DNA of 37,529 bases from NCBI GenBank assembly GCA_031266555.1, contig JAISAU010000001.1, forward strand, positions 1 through 37,529. The letters run 5' to 3'. Of this stretch, positions 25,256 through 34,955 are shown in pieces. The position numbers were made by a program, and so were the translations under genes. The notes beneath the pieces were generated by a model. The model was not told the origin of the DNA. It made no database searches and saw nothing but the letters and a program-made list of their open reading frames with translations. This DNA is from Campylobacteraceae bacterium. GTDB lineage: Bacteria; Campylobacterota; Campylobacteria; Campylobacterales; Campylobacteraceae. Numbering within the stretch: position 1 is the first letter of the stretch; each line of letters begins with the position of its first letter.

Positions 25256-25996
25256 TTGTTTTTACGATATTTTACGATTTTATCCTTATTGATCTCTTCT
25301 CTTTTTTGCGCTTACGAACAATCGCTTTTTGAGGAGTACTCCGCAACGCTAAGAACTGTTAATAAAAATAGAGCGACTATTGACGACTCGCCTTTAATCG
25401 TAGTAGGTTCAAGCGGCATTGTCATGCATAGATTTAGCAATTCGCAAGAGACCATCATAGCAAGAGCCACTGTTTTGGCAAAAGACGGTATAAGCGCCTT
25501 AGTGGAACTAAAGCCTTACGACGCGCTCGCGCAAAATACGTTTCCAAAATTGGCAATTGTGCCAAAAAGCGGCGACGAGATACGTCTTAATTATTTATAC
25601 GACCGCTCTTTAATTATCGCTCCTACTTACGAGGGTTATAAAAAAATCACTGACTTTTTCACGAAAATAAATTGGGTTCATCCTGATGTTTCCGCCGCGT
25701 ATTTGGCTAAAAAATACACTCCAAATCCAAGTATAAAAGATTTTAACGATCTTTGCAGTATAAATCTGACCGGACTTATAATGTTCAATATAGAAAAAAA
25801 CGGTTATTTCGTGGATTGCGCTTCGTTTAAAGTTGTCAAGACATTCTCTTTGCAAAATACAAACGATGAGGAACAGCCTATAACGCCGTTTTACAGCAGA
25901 ATCTCAAACAATATACAAACCTCGCCCCTCACCATCGGTAAGAAAGATATAAAAGACTACAACTCTTACTACAAACAGTTATTGGGAATAAAATGA
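25256..25996 (+). CDS. Exported protein resembling the PgbA N-terminal domain
   Basis: A 246-residue protein starting at TTG 25256 with a good signal peptide (MFLRYFTILSLLISSLFCA). The body recalls the N-terminal domain of H. pylori plasminogen-binding protein PgbA (IDDSPLIVVGSSGIVMHRF, RATVLAKDGISALVELKPYDAL), and its place directly before glcD matches HP0508-HP0509. The long C-terminal extension of PgbA is absent. It still ends in lysine, the residue type used by PgbA to bind plasminogen, but a host role cannot be claimed. The stop overlaps glcD by 4 nt. The function of this domain in the wider phylum is unknown to me. Confidence 0.78.
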   Translation: MFLRYFTILSLLISSLFCAYEQSLFEEYSATLRTVNKNRATIDDSPLIVVGSSGIVMHRFSNSQETIIARATVLAKDGISALVELKPYDALAQNTFPKLAIVPKSGDEIRLNYLYDRSLIIAPTYEGYKKITDFFTKINWVHPDVSAAYLAKKYTPNPSIKDFNDLCSINLTGLIMFNIEKNGYFVDCASFKVVKTFSLQNTNDEEQPITPFYSRISNNIQTSPLTIGKKDIKDYNSYYKQLLGIK

Positions 25997-27381
25997 GTTT
26001 TGACGCCTCACATGTAAAAGCTCTAAAAAGTATAGTTGGAGATGAAAATATATATACGGACAAAGCTCATCTCATCGTCTACTCATACGACGCTACAAGA
26101 GCGAAATATGAGCCTGATTGCGTTATCTTTCCAAGAGATGAAAAAGATGTGAGCGAAATTTTACGCTATTGCAACGAAAATAAAATCATAATCATTCCAA
26201 GGGGTGCCGGAAGCGGATTTACCGGCGGTTCATTGAGTATAAAAGGCGGAGTTATTTTAGCTTTTGAAAAACATATGAATAAGATTTTGGAAATTGATAT
26301 GGACAATATGGTGGCGGTAGTACAACCCGGCGTTATAAATATGGATCTGCAAAAAAGCGTTGAGGCGAAAGGACTTTTTTACCCCCCAGATCCCGCAAGC
26401 GAAGAACACTCGACAATAGGCGGCAATGTGAGTGAAAACGCGGGCGGTATGCGGGCGGCAAAATACGGCATCACTAAAGATTATGTTATGGCTTTGCGCG
26501 CGGTATTGCCAAATGGAGAAATAATAAGAGCGGGAAAACGCACGATTAAAGATGTGGCGGGATACAATATAGCCGGGATTTTGATAGCAAGCGAAGGAAC
26601 TCTTGCCGTAATAACCGAAATAACGCTAAAACTAGTCACCAAACCAAAATTTACAAAAACAGCGTTTGGCGTTTTTCCAAGCGTACGACACGCTATGAAC
26701 GCGGTTTATAAAACTTTCGCAGAAGGCATAACTCCCGTCGCTATGGAATTTTTGGACAATCTTAGTATAAAAGCTGTCGAACAGAGATTCAAAAAAGGGC
26801 TTCCTACAAATGCGGGTGCTATACTTATAACAGATGTAGACGCGGCGGCGCCGAATATTTTAGATGAGCAGATGGAAAAAATCAGCAATGTTTTCAAACT
26901 AAACGATTGTAGCGAATTTAAAATAGCCAAAAATGAGGCTGAAACAAAAGATTTGTGGTTTGCAAGACGCAATTGTTCTCAAAGTATAACGATTTACGGG
27001 AGCAAAAAGTTAAATGAAGACGTTACCGTTCCACGCAGTAAATTACCGGAGCTTCTTGACGAGATTAGCAAAATCTCAAAAAAATATAACCTGTTAATTC
27101 CTTGTTTTGGACACACGGGCGATGGCAATGTCCACACTAACGTTATGGTGGATGGCAGTGATAAAGAACAGTTAGAACTAGGACACAAAGCTATTGAAGA
27201 GGTATTTGAAGCGGCTGTAAAACTTGGCGGCACGTTAAGCGGCGAACATGGTATAGGCATCTCAAAAGCGCCTTTCATGAAACTTGCCTTTACGCCGCAA
27301 GAGATGAATCTTTTTCGTACCATTAAAAAAGCGTTTGATCCGAATAATATATTAAACCCTTATAAAATGGGGCTTGATTGA
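25993..27381 (+). CDS. glcD: FAD-linked oxidase, GlcD family
   Basis: A 462-residue flavoprotein of the glycolate/D-lactate dehydrogenase group. The FAD-binding PP-loop is PRGAGSGFTGGSLS (about 73-86), followed by VVQPGVINMDLQ, STIGGNVSENAGG and RTIKDVAGYNI. The C-terminal substrate domain has CFGHTGDGNVHTNV and GGTLSGEHGIG. It oxidises a 2-hydroxy acid, passing electrons to the respiratory chain, often with an iron-sulfur partner that is not encoded here. It overlaps its neighbours by 4 and 1 nt, so it is the middle gene of an operon. Confidence 0.93.
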   Translation: MSFDASHVKALKSIVGDENIYTDKAHLIVYSYDATRAKYEPDCVIFPRDEKDVSEILRYCNENKIIIIPRGAGSGFTGGSLSIKGGVILAFEKHMNKILEIDMDNMVAVVQPGVINMDLQKSVEAKGLFYPPDPASEEHSTIGGNVSENAGGMRAAKYGITKDYVMALRAVLPNGEIIRAGKRTIKDVAGYNIAGILIASEGTLAVITEITLKLVTKPKFTKTAFGVFPSVRHAMNAVYKTFAEGITPVAMEFLDNLSIKAVEQRFKKGLPTNAGAILITDVDAAAPNILDEQMEKISNVFKLNDCSEFKIAKNEAETKDLWFARRNCSQSITIYGSKKLNEDVTVPRSKLPELLDEISKISKKYNLLIPCFGHTGDGNVHTNVMVDGSDKEQLELGHKAIEEVFEAAVKLGGTLSGEHGIGISKAPFMKLAFTPQEMNLFRTIKKAFDPNNILNPYKMGLD

Positions 27382-28268
27382 TGAAAAATTTTATACAAAA
27401 GTGCAAAAATATCGTAACATTGATTTTGCGTATAAACGACAAAGATTTGATGACATATGCTTCAAGTCTTAGTTTTCATACGATACTTTCAGTTATTCCC
27501 GTACTTTTGATAACATTCTCCATTTTTACGAAAATGCCAAGCTTTGAGGAGTATTATGAAAATATAAAATCTTTTATTTTTAATTCTCTCATGCCTTCGC
27601 AATCTGAAATGATATCCGAATATATAGATAAATTTTTGGGAAATACCATACAAATGGGAATTTTTGGAATCACAACCGTACTTATAATATCTATGATGTT
27701 TTTCAAAGATTATGAAGCTATCTTTAATAAAATTATGCATACGTCTTCCCGCTCTTTTTGGCAATCGTTGGCAGCATACTGGACGCTTATAACTTTAGCC
27801 CCCATATTTCTTGGTATCTCTTTTTACATGTCAAACGCTTTACAGGATTTTTTAAACTCTCAAGGGTACAATATAAACTTTTTGGCGATTTTTCCTTACA
27901 TTATAGTTTGGGCGCTTTTTTTTACGATATATATGATATCCTCAAACGCAAAAATATCTTTGTATGCCGGAAGCGTATCCTCTTTTTTAGCTTCATTTAT
28001 ATGGTACATATCTAAAACTCTTTTTGTTTTTTACGTAACTTATAATAAAACTTATTTAACTATTTACGGTTCTTTTAGTATCGTGCTATTTTTCTTTATA
28101 TGGATATACTGCTCGTGGATTATATTTCTTTACGGAGTAAAAGTCTGCTATATATTACGCTCAAGGGAACAAGAAAAAAGAGAAATAGCTAATGCCTATA
28201 GCGGCCACGAAAAGCATGAAAACAGCTCTGTAGACGCTAAGAATGGCAAAGACGAGATAGATAGCTAA
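27381..28268 (+). CDS. YihY/BrkB-family inner-membrane protein
   Basis: A 295-residue membrane protein with about six hydrophobic segments. The opening MTYASSLSFHTILSVIPVLLI is the signature of the YihY/UPF0761 family (once called RNase BN). Another typical part is TYGSFSIVLFFFIWIYCSWIIFLYGV near the end, with segment boundaries approximate. The hydrophilic tail after residue 260 (REQEKREIANA...) is unconserved and lies opposite the comEC 3' end for 108 nt. The molecular function is not established. Translation starts at ATG 27381, sharing one base with the glcD stop. Confidence 0.86.
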   Translation: MKNFIQKCKNIVTLILRINDKDLMTYASSLSFHTILSVIPVLLITFSIFTKMPSFEEYYENIKSFIFNSLMPSQSEMISEYIDKFLGNTIQMGIFGITTVLIISMMFFKDYEAIFNKIMHTSSRSFWQSLAAYWTLITLAPIFLGISFYMSNALQDFLNSQGYNINFLAIFPYIIVWALFFTIYMISSNAKISLYAGSVSSFLASFIWYISKTLFVFYVTYNKTYLTIYGSFSIVLFFFIWIYCSWIIFLYGVKVCYILRSREQEKREIANAYSGHEKHENSSVDAKNGKDEIDS

Positions 28269-29432
28269 AAGCCAAATAGGCGTATTAAATATTACGCTTT
28301 TACTCTCGTAAGATAAAAATTGCAACATAAAATTATCAAAAATTCCTCCAAATCCTATTACATGTAACAATACTGTAAGCGGATAAAAAACTATAAAAAG
28401 CATACTTAAAGGTATAGATGCCCATTGTTGTAAATTTATCACTCCAAACCAATAATACACTATCGGATTCATCGCAGCAAATAACCAAAAATTTATTAAA
28501 ATAGCGCTTTGCCAAACTTTCAGAGTTTGACCAAAATGCTTTATAAAAACAAAAATAAAAAAAACGCCAAAAACAGAGAGTACAAATCCGATATTAAAAA
28601 TTAACTGCGGAAAAAGAGCTACCAAAAATGCCGACGTAAAAAACAGCATTTCAAAACTTAGTACATGTATGCCCCGCCAAAGAAATAAAAATCCAAAAAC
28701 CCCCATAGCGTAAGAGCGCAAAAATGAAGGCGTCATATCTATTAACCATAAATAATATCCTAAAAATACAAAAATGATCAGCGATATATCCCATCTGGCG
28801 TTTCTGTATGGAAAATATCTATTTTGAAAAAACCCGTAGATATATTTGATTATAAAATACAAAAAGCCGAACATAATGCTTAAATGAAATCCGCTGATAG
28901 CTATTATATGAGTAACGCCCCATCTTTGCACTTGTTCTCTTAGTGTTTTGGAAATTGGCGTAGCTAAAAAAAGCGCGCTGTATAGCTCTTTTGCTAAAAT
29001 ATTTTCGTGCTGAGAATAAATGGCATTTTGCAGTTTTGATTTTACGCTCGTACTATTTACATCATTCGCCCACGCCAAAACGAAAGTTGCGTAAAATCTT
29101 TTGGCAAAAAACGAGATGAAATCAACCTCGTCCGTTTTAACGCGAAATCCAACGCGCATATTTTGCTCAAGTTTTTCTTTTGACAGATTGGTTACGGTAA
29201 GCGTTAAACCGTCGTCACTTTTTATGGATAAACGCTGATAATCCCTGCCGTTTTTTGCCTTTAAACGTATGACATTAATAACATCGCCGCGTATAGTAGC
29301 CCAATTGTGACTTTTAAACTCCATATAATCAAGATATTTAAATCCCGTATTTATTAGGAAAATAACAATTAAAACGGCCATTGTCGCCATTGCTTCAAAC
29401 TTTGTTTGAAATAATGGCAAAAAAGGCTTCAT
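28161..29432 (-). CDS. comEC: ComEC/Rec2-family DNA uptake channel
   Basis: A 423-residue polytopic membrane protein. An N-terminal transmembrane helix and a soluble OB-like stretch (about 45-125) are followed by the competence domain, marked by WGVTHIIAISGFHLSIMFG near residue 165 and then repeated hydrophobic helices. ComEC carries single-stranded DNA across the inner membrane in transformation. The C-terminal metallo-beta-lactamase-like domain of longer homologues is absent, as is usual in Campylobacterota. The ATG directly follows the dnaB stop, as in H. pylori HP1361/HP1362 (from memory). Its last 108 nt lie antisense to the YihY-like gene. Confidence 0.9.
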   Translation of the reverse strand: MKPFLPLFQTKFEAMATMAVLIVIFLINTGFKYLDYMEFKSHNWATIRGDVINVIRLKAKNGRDYQRLSIKSDDGLTLTVTNLSKEKLEQNMRVGFRVKTDEVDFISFFAKRFYATFVLAWANDVNSTSVKSKLQNAIYSQHENILAKELYSALFLATPISKTLREQVQRWGVTHIIAISGFHLSIMFGFLYFIIKYIYGFFQNRYFPYRNARWDISLIIFVFLGYYLWLIDMTPSFLRSYAMGVFGFLFLWRGIHVLSFEMLFFTSAFLVALFPQLIFNIGFVLSVFGVFFIFVFIKHFGQTLKVWQSAILINFWLFAAMNPIVYYWFGVINLQQWASIPLSMLFIVFYPLTVLLHVIGFGGIFDNFMLQFLSYESKSVIFNTPIWLLAIYLVFAILSVYRAVFMLFVAAIGISYFSFFLFP

Positions 29433-30869
29433 TTATCCTCGCGGCAAATAGCCTAAATCTATTTTCGTATTCATATTGTCATTTTCATCATTTCTTTTCG
29501 CGTTATCTACAAATTTTACAAAAGCTTTATGAAATAAAAGGTGCGCGATACCCGTAGGTCCATTTCTGTTTTTACCTATAATAATCTCGGCTTCTTCAAC
29601 AGATTTTTCAATAAAATTGCTTTTATAAGGATTTATGTTGCCGACTTTATCCTTCTCTTTTTTTGACCTCTCTTCTTTTTCCTTTTCGTCTTTTTGTTTG
29701 TATACATCGTCTCTGTAAACAAAAAGTATGATATCTGCGTCTTGTTCTATTGAGCCTGATTCTCTTATATCGCTTAACATTGGTCTTCTGTCGCTTCTGC
29801 TCTCAAGACTTCTGTTGAGCTGTGAAAGAGCGATGATGGGCATATCAAGTTCGCGTGCTAAAAGCTTTAATCCTCTGCTTATATCGCTTACTTCAAGATG
29901 TCTCTCTTTGCCGCTTGTAACGCTCGTCATCAATTGCAAATAGTCTATGATACAAATAGATATCTCAGGATGTTTCATTTTTAATTTTCTAAGTTGTCCG
30001 CGAATATGGTGAATATTGATATTTCCTTGATCGTTTACAAAAAATTTCTTCTTTGAAAAATCATCGGCGGCATCAGAGAGTCTCTCCCACTCTTCATCTG
30101 TCAAATTACCCACTTTTAAACTTTGAAGCGGTATTGACGTTTTAGCGCTCAGCATTCTTAACATCAACTGTTCAGCTGGCATTTCCAAAGAAAAAACGGC
30201 GACTCCTTTATTCGTATCCAAACAATGTCCGGCGATGTTTAGACAAAATGCCGTTTTTCCCATAGCCGGGCGTGCGGCAATAACTATAAAATCGCCGTTG
30301 TTAAAACCGGTTGTTAACTTATTCAAATCATAAAAACCAGTATCTATGCCTGTAAGAAGACTATTTCCTTTGGCTTTCATCTCTTTTATATACTCTACCG
30401 CCGAGTTAACCATTTCAGGAGATTCTCTAAACTCTTTTTCGCTTGATTCTTGCGTGATTTGATATAATTTTTGCTGAACTATATCCACAACTTCGCGCAT
30501 AGGTAAATCTTTTTCTATCGTTATATCGTTGATATCGCCCGTCAACGCGACAAGTTGTCTTTTAATAGATTTTTCTTTTATCTCTTGCGCATACGCGTTC
30601 ACATTCGGAACCCAATTTGTAGAGAGAATATCAAGCATTGCGTTTTCGTCAAAAACACCGTTTTGATTTAGTATTTTTTTCAAAAACTCTTCGTCTATCG
30701 GTAAATCTTCCCTTTCGCAATCGAGCATAGCGGAAAATATATGTCTATGAGAAGGTAGATAAAAATCAAGCGGATTTAATCTTGAAGAGACCTCCTCAAA
30801 AAGCGTTGGGTTAAATATGATAGAACTAAGAACGGAACGCTCTATATTTATATTATGCAAATTATCCAT
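29433..30869 (-). CDS. dnaB: Replicative DNA helicase DnaB
   Basis: A 478-residue hexameric 5'-3' helicase of the replisome. The N-terminal domain ([18 protein letters not shown] to about 110) binds primase. The RecA-like ATPase follows, with Walker [12 protein letters not shown] (about 200), Walker [20 protein letters not shown] with the arginine finger region, and [18 protein letters not shown] lysine/glutamate-rich insertion (near 395-410, [21 protein letters not shown] in part) precedes the last motif [11 protein letters not shown]. It overlaps ispG by 8 nt and abuts comEC. No intein or truncation is seen. Confidence 0.96.
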   Translation of the reverse strand: MDNLHNINIERSVLSSIIFNPTLFEEVSSRLNPLDFYLPSHRHIFSAMLDCEREDLPIDEEFLKKILNQNGVFDENAMLDILSTNWVPNVNAYAQEIKEKSIKRQLVALTGDINDITIEKDLPMREVVDIVQQKLYQITQESSEKEFRESPEMVNSAVEYIKEMKAKGNSLLTGIDTGFYDLNKLTTGFNNGDFIVIAARPAMGKTAFCLNIAGHCLDTNKGVAVFSLEMPAEQLMLRMLSAKTSIPLQSLKVGNLTDEEWERLSDAADDFSKKKFFVNDQGNINIHHIRGQLRKLKMKHPEISICIIDYLQLMTSVTSGKERHLEVSDISRGLKLLARELDMPIIALSQLNRSLESRSDRRPMLSDIRESGSIEQDADIILFVYRDDVYKQKDEKEKEERSKKEKDKVGNINPYKSNFIEKSVEEAEIIIGKNRNGPTGIAHLLFHKAFVKFVDNAKRNDENDNMNTKIDLGYLPRG

Positions 30870-31932
30870 TTAAATTCTCCTTCGCCGCTTCCATTTCTAC
30901 CTCTTTCAAAAATCTCTCGACCAAATCTTTCTCATCAAGTTTCGCGATAATCTCGCCTTTTTTTATGATAAGACCACTTCCTTTTCCGTAAGCTATCGCT
31001 ATATCCGCCTCTTTTGCTTCGCCTATCGCATTTACAACGCAACCCATAACCGAAATATTTAAAGGTGTTTTTATATGAGCCGTTTTAGTCTCTATCGTCT
31101 TTATCGCGCTAACCAAATCAGCTTGAATGCGCCCACATGTAGGACACGATATGATATTTAATCCATCCTTCACTCTGCCGCTATCTTTTAATATCGCTCT
31201 CGCGACTCTAATCTCCTCTTCAAGTTCGCCCGTTATGGAAACTCTCATTGTATCGCCTATACCGTCAAGCAAAAGAGAACCCAAAGCGATCGAAGATTTA
31301 ATCGTTGAATGAAACAAAGTTCCAGCTTCCGTAACGCCAATATGAAAAGGGTATTCGACTAACGGCCGCAACATTCTATAAGCTTCAACAGTACGAGCCG
31401 CGTCGCTTGCCTTCAATGAAACTTTTAAATTCGCATAACCCAAATCTTCCAGATATTTTATATTGTAAAGTGCGGATTCGACCATTCCTTTCGCGTTTCC
31501 GCCATATTTTTGCTCAAACTCTTTTTCCAAACTTCCGCCATTTACTCCAATGCGAATAGGGATATTTCTTTCCTCGCAAGCTTTGACCACCTCTTTAACT
31601 CTACTTTTTGAGCCTATATTTCCCGGATTTATCCTTATGCAGTCAACGACTTCGGCGGCAATGAGAGCTAAACGATAGTTAAAATGGATATCCGCTACAA
31701 GTGGAAGCGAAATTTGCGATTTTATCTCTTTTAAGGCATATGCGTCTTCATAATCAGGTACTGCTACGCGCACAATATCGCAACCGATTTTTTCAAGTCT
31801 TTTTATCTGCAAAACGGTAGACGCCACATCATGTGTTTTGGAAAATGTCATAGATTGCACGCTTATAGGCGCGTCTCCTCCAACCATCACATTACCAACT
31901 TTTATCTGCTTGGTCTTATATCTTTCTCGCAT
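30862..31932 (-). CDS. ispG: (E)-4-hydroxy-3-methylbut-2-enyl-diphosphate synthase
   Basis: Penultimate enzyme of the MEP isoprenoid pathway, converting MEcPP to HMBPP with an iron-sulfur cluster. The TIM-barrel half has [34 protein letters not shown] and [10 protein letters not shown]. The cluster cysteines are in SCPTCGR and [10 protein letters not shown] near the C-terminus. I take ATG 31932 as start ([13 protein letters not shown]), with AAAAGG upstream; a start at 31959 would add nine residues. With 356 residues it is the compact bacterial form. It leads into dnaB with an 8-nt overlap. Confidence 0.95.
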   Translation of the reverse strand: MRERYKTKQIKVGNVMVGGDAPISVQSMTFSKTHDVASTVLQIKRLEKIGCDIVRVAVPDYEDAYALKEIKSQISLPLVADIHFNYRLALIAAEVVDCIRINPGNIGSKSRVKEVVKACEERNIPIRIGVNGGSLEKEFEQKYGGNAKGMVESALYNIKYLEDLGYANLKVSLKASDAARTVEAYRMLRPLVEYPFHIGVTEAGTLFHSTIKSSIALGSLLLDGIGDTMRVSITGELEEEIRVARAILKDSGRVKDGLNIISCPTCGRIQADLVSAIKTIETKTAHIKTPLNISVMGCVVNAIGEAKEADIAIAYGKGSGLIIKKGEIIAKLDEKDLVERFLKEVEMEAAKENLNG

Positions 31933-32086
31933 ATTTTCGTTGCCTTTTTTATAAGTCAAAATGATAGCAAAAATTAATAAAAAAAACGTTGATCAAGGTA
32001 ATTTAGTTACATGTAGGAACATTTTATATGAAAGAACATCGCGTATTATGGTTTTTTGGCAAATTTTGATTATCAAAAATCAAATT
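31933..32086. other. ispG-priA gap
   Basis: A 154-bp gap with TTACATGTAG (TACATGTA 32008-32015). Genes on both sides run leftward. ispG may use a promoter here; I see no strong -10. A plus-strand open frame of 64 codons (31961-32155) runs into priA antisense and is not convincing. Confidence 0.4.
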
Positions 32087-33922
32087 TTACGAGAAGGAAA
32101 GTGGATCCATATCTATTTGAATAGCATTATTTTTAATAAATTTGGCGGTCGTTAAAAGCGGTTTTACGCCAACACTTCTGATTAATACAAAATAACGATA
32201 TTTATTTGCTATTTTGGCGATATCCGCCTTACCGTGTCCAACTATCTCAATGTCTTTAAATTCTTTTAAAATCTCTACCGTTTTATTGGTAATATCTTTT
32301 GCTTTTTGCTCCGTTTTGTGAGATATCAATAGACGCATAAGCTTTTTAAACGGCGGAAACAATCCTTCTCTGATCTTTTTTTCTTCTTCAATAAACTCAT
32401 CATAATTTTGTAAAAATTTTGTAAAAAATTCTTGGTTTTTAGTTTGTATAAAAACTCTGCCCTCCTCTTTTCGTCCGCTTCGTCCGGCGATTTGTATGGC
32501 GAGCGAAAGCGCTTTTTCTCTTGCTTTGAAATCAGGTATCGCCAAAAGAGAGTCTATACCCATAATAATTGAAAGTCCGACATTATGATAGTCATGCCCT
32601 TTGCTAAGCATTTGCGTACCTACCAAAACGTCAATTTCACGCTCTTTAAAACTTTTGAGAATTTTATTTAATTTTGTATCGGTCGTTATTTCGTCTTTAT
32701 CAAACTTTTCAATGATGTTATTTGGAAAAAGTTCCCTTAACCTATCGACAACTTCAGCCGTACCAAGCCTTATAGCTTCCATAGTTTCGCTGCCGCATTT
32801 TGAACACACTTTTACAATTTTTGAAGTAAAATTGCAGTAGTGACATTTTAACGCGTTTAAATTTTTATGTAAACTCATAGCGACGGAACAAAACGGGCAC
32901 TCTATAACAGCGCCGCAATTCTTACATGCTATATATTTAAAATGAGCGCGTGTTGGCAAAAAAATGATAATTTGACGTTTTTTTTCCAGCGTACTTTTTA
33001 TCTCATATAACATACTTTGTGAAATTTCATTGTGAGCATTTTCATAAACTACCTCTTTTTTACTCTCAAAAAAATTTCCTTTTAGCCTGAAATGCGGGAT
33101 TTTCGCAATTGTCGTGACATTTGGCGTAGCGCTTCCCAACACTACTTTCGCGTCTGTTTTTTTGCCCATCATCAAACTTAAATCTCTGGCGTTGTATCTT
33201 GGGGCATTATTTGATTTATAGCTTTCATCATGCTCTTCGTCAACAATAATAAGACCAACGCTGTACAACGGCAAAAACAGAGCCGAACGAGCGCCTAAAA
33301 CTACTCTGATTTTCCCTTCATATATATTTTGCAAAATCCCATCTTTTCTTTTTTTGCTGAGTTTTGAATGCCAAGTAGCGACCAAATCGCCAAAAAAAGT
33401 TTTAAGCTTAAATTCAAGCTGAGGGGTAAGTCCAATTTCCGGAAGCAAATAAATAGCGTTTTTGCCATCATTTAACGTTTGGCATATGAGAGATATGTAT
33501 ATTTCGCTTTTACCGCTTCCCGTATCGCCAAAAAGCAAAGAGTATTTGTGAGAGTTCAAAAAATCAAACGCCTTTTTTTGTTTTTTGGTAAGATTTGGAG
33601 GGGCTATAATTAGTTTTTCAAAGATAGGTTCTCGCGTCAAATGTGAAACAAAAACATTTAAAGCGATGCCAAGTGAACAACAATAATAATCAGATATAAA
33701 TTCAGCAAGAAGAAGTTGCGTATTGGTAAAAAAATTATCCGTTATCTCTATAATCGGCTGACACTCAAAATCAGGAGTTAGAGCGCTCTTTTGAATCACT
33801 CCCGAGCGCTCTTTGTTTTGCAGCGTAACTCTCACCACGAAACCTATCTTTATCTCTTTTGAGGAGAGATATGTCAGCGGTTCTAAAGACGAACCTAAAA
33901 GTATAACCTTATAATAAAACAA
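32087..33922 (-). CDS. priA: Primosomal protein N' (replication restart helicase PriA)
   Basis: Reloads DnaB at stalled forks. The 611 residues are shorter than E. coli PriA but normal for the phylum. The N-terminal DNA-binding part (LEPLTYLSSKEIKIGFVVRV) leads to Walker A FGDTGSGKSE (about 130), the DEEH box (VDEEHDESYKS) and VLGSATPN. The eight zinc-binding cysteines lie in pairs between about 335 and 385 (CKNC, CPFC, CHYC, CSKC). Helicase motifs V-VI are VGTQMLSKGHDY and QIAGRSGR. The start is TTG 33922, one base after the pseudopilin stop; no good ribosome-binding site is seen, so it is probably translated by coupling. Confidence 0.94.
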   Translation of the reverse strand: MFYYKVILLGSSLEPLTYLSSKEIKIGFVVRVTLQNKERSGVIQKSALTPDFECQPIIEITDNFFTNTQLLLAEFISDYYCCSLGIALNVFVSHLTREPIFEKLIIAPPNLTKKQKKAFDFLNSHKYSLLFGDTGSGKSEIYISLICQTLNDGKNAIYLLPEIGLTPQLEFKLKTFFGDLVATWHSKLSKKRKDGILQNIYEGKIRVVLGARSALFLPLYSVGLIIVDEEHDESYKSNNAPRYNARDLSLMMGKKTDAKVVLGSATPNVTTIAKIPHFRLKGNFFESKKEVVYENAHNEISQSMLYEIKSTLEKKRQIIIFLPTRAHFKYIACKNCGAVIECPFCSVAMSLHKNLNALKCHYCNFTSKIVKVCSKCGSETMEAIRLGTAEVVDRLRELFPNNIIEKFDKDEITTDTKLNKILKSFKEREIDVLVGTQMLSKGHDYHNVGLSIIMGIDSLLAIPDFKAREKALSLAIQIAGRSGRKEEGRVFIQTKNQEFFTKFLQNYDEFIEEEKKIREGLFPPFKKLMRLLISHKTEQKAKDITNKTVEILKEFKDIEIVGHGKADIAKIANKYRYFVLIRSVGVKPLLTTAKFIKNNAIQIDMDPLSFS

Positions 33923-33923
33923 C

Positions 33924-34337
33924 TTATTGCGTCAATTGTTTGCAAAGACTACCATTAGTATCACATGTAAACCTGCCTGTATCATCGTATGTAAATACTA
34001 TGTCACTACCATCTATACTTAAAGTATACTCCTTGCCATCGCCGTTTTTCCACCCTGTCTTACCATCTGAAATCTTAATAGGATAGTCAAGCACATTATC
34101 AAATAACATATCATTATCTGCTCCTTCCAGTTCGGGGAAATCTGGAATTCCCTTTAAAAGATTCTGACTTCTTGTTGTGGCTATAGCGCTTCTTATAGTC
34201 GCTATATCTGCAGTATATTTCGTTATTTGAGCATCTGTTCTTGTGACAGCAAGTTTAGGAAGGGCAATAGAAGCTAAAATACCCAAAACGACTATGACAA
34301 ATACAAGCTCTATCATAGTAAAAGCTGAGCGTTTCAT
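33924..34337 (-). CDS. Type II secretion/competence pseudopilin (second)
   Basis: A 137-residue prepilin-like protein. From ATG 34337 (AAAGGAG upstream) it begins MKRSAFTMIELVFVIVVLGI, a class III signal with the invariant glutamate five residues after the cut. The residue before the cut is alanine instead of the common glycine. The hydrophobic helix is followed by KYTADIATIRSAIATTRSQ and a small C-terminal domain with two cysteines (FTCDTNGSLC), likely a disulfide. It would be cut by the prepilin peptidase and built into a short pilus for secretion or DNA uptake. A terminator separates it from the first pseudopilin, and priA follows after one base. Confidence 0.88.
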   Translation of the reverse strand: MKRSAFTMIELVFVIVVLGILASIALPKLAVTRTDAQITKYTADIATIRSAIATTRSQNLLKGIPDFPELEGADNDMLFDNVLDYPIKISDGKTGWKNGDGKEYTLSIDGSDIVFTYDDTGRFTCDTNGSLCKQLTQ

Positions 34338-34355
34338 ATAAACTCCTTTAAAAGC

Positions 34356-34391
34356 AAAAAAGGTGGAAATATAACTTCTACATTTCCACCT
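34356..34391 (-). terminator. Intrinsic terminator between the two pseudopilin genes
   Basis: On the minus strand AGGTGGAAAT and ATTTCCACCT form a perfect 10-bp stem with an 11-nt loop, followed by TTTTTT. It follows the first pseudopilin stop by about 30 nt and probably makes that gene's message more abundant than the downstream pseudopilin-priA message. Confidence 0.8.
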
Positions 34392-34422
34392 TTGGCATTT
34401 GATCAAAGATCAACAGCGTTGA

Positions 34423-34887
34423 TTAGTCGCGTTTGATACTTGTGCCACCGAAACTAATATTGCCGCCATTTGAGTGAATAGTAGCATTTAAAGTTCTATC
34501 TTTAAGCATTTCTCTACAAACAGTACCGTTTCCTCCAGCATCACTAACTGTTATAACACCACCATCGTTAAATGCTATCTTTACGCAAGAATATTTTTGA
34601 GTACCTACAGATGTTTGATAGTTAATTTCAGCACCAACACCAGTAGGATCTTTATTGATATCGTCAAAATTGGCTACATTTGTCATATCGCTGACCTTCT
34701 TAGCCCATTCGCCTTGCGAAGTATAGTAAGCACCAAAATCATTTATAGCCATCTGAACCTCAGTCAAACCTTTAGCGATGTTCGCATCATCTCTTGTTGC
34801 TGCAAGTCTTGGTATAGCTACAGCCGCCAAAATACCCAAAATAACGATCACAAAGATCAACTCAATCATAGTAAAACCGCGTTTCAT
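34423..34887 (-). CDS. Type II secretion/competence pseudopilin (first)
   Basis: A 154-residue prepilin-like protein. From ATG 34887 (AAGGAG upstream) the start is MKRGFTMIELIFVIVILGI, with glycine before the cut and the conserved glutamate at +5. The mature part has RLAATRDDANIAKGLTEVQMAINDFGAYYTSQGEW and a C-terminal domain with two cysteines (YSCVKI and GTVCREM). It is paralogous to the next pseudopilin. An upstream in-frame ATG at 34932 would bury the signal and is rejected. With comEC in the same array a DNA-uptake role is attractive, but that is inference. Confidence 0.9.
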   Translation of the reverse strand: MKRGFTMIELIFVIVILGILAAVAIPRLAATRDDANIAKGLTEVQMAINDFGAYYTSQGEWAKKVSDMTNVANFDDINKDPTGVGAEINYQTSVGTQKYSCVKIAFNDGGVITVSDAGGNGTVCREMLKDRTLNATIHSNGGNISFGGTSIKRD

Positions 34888-34955
34888 AAGAAACTCCTTA
34901 AAATACAAATTTGCCAATACACTTATTGACATGTGGTAATTTTACTCTTATATTA

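Noticed and set aside
31961-32155. 64-codon plus-strand open frame between ispG and priA
   Set aside because: Overlaps priA antisense and has no promoter or similarity.
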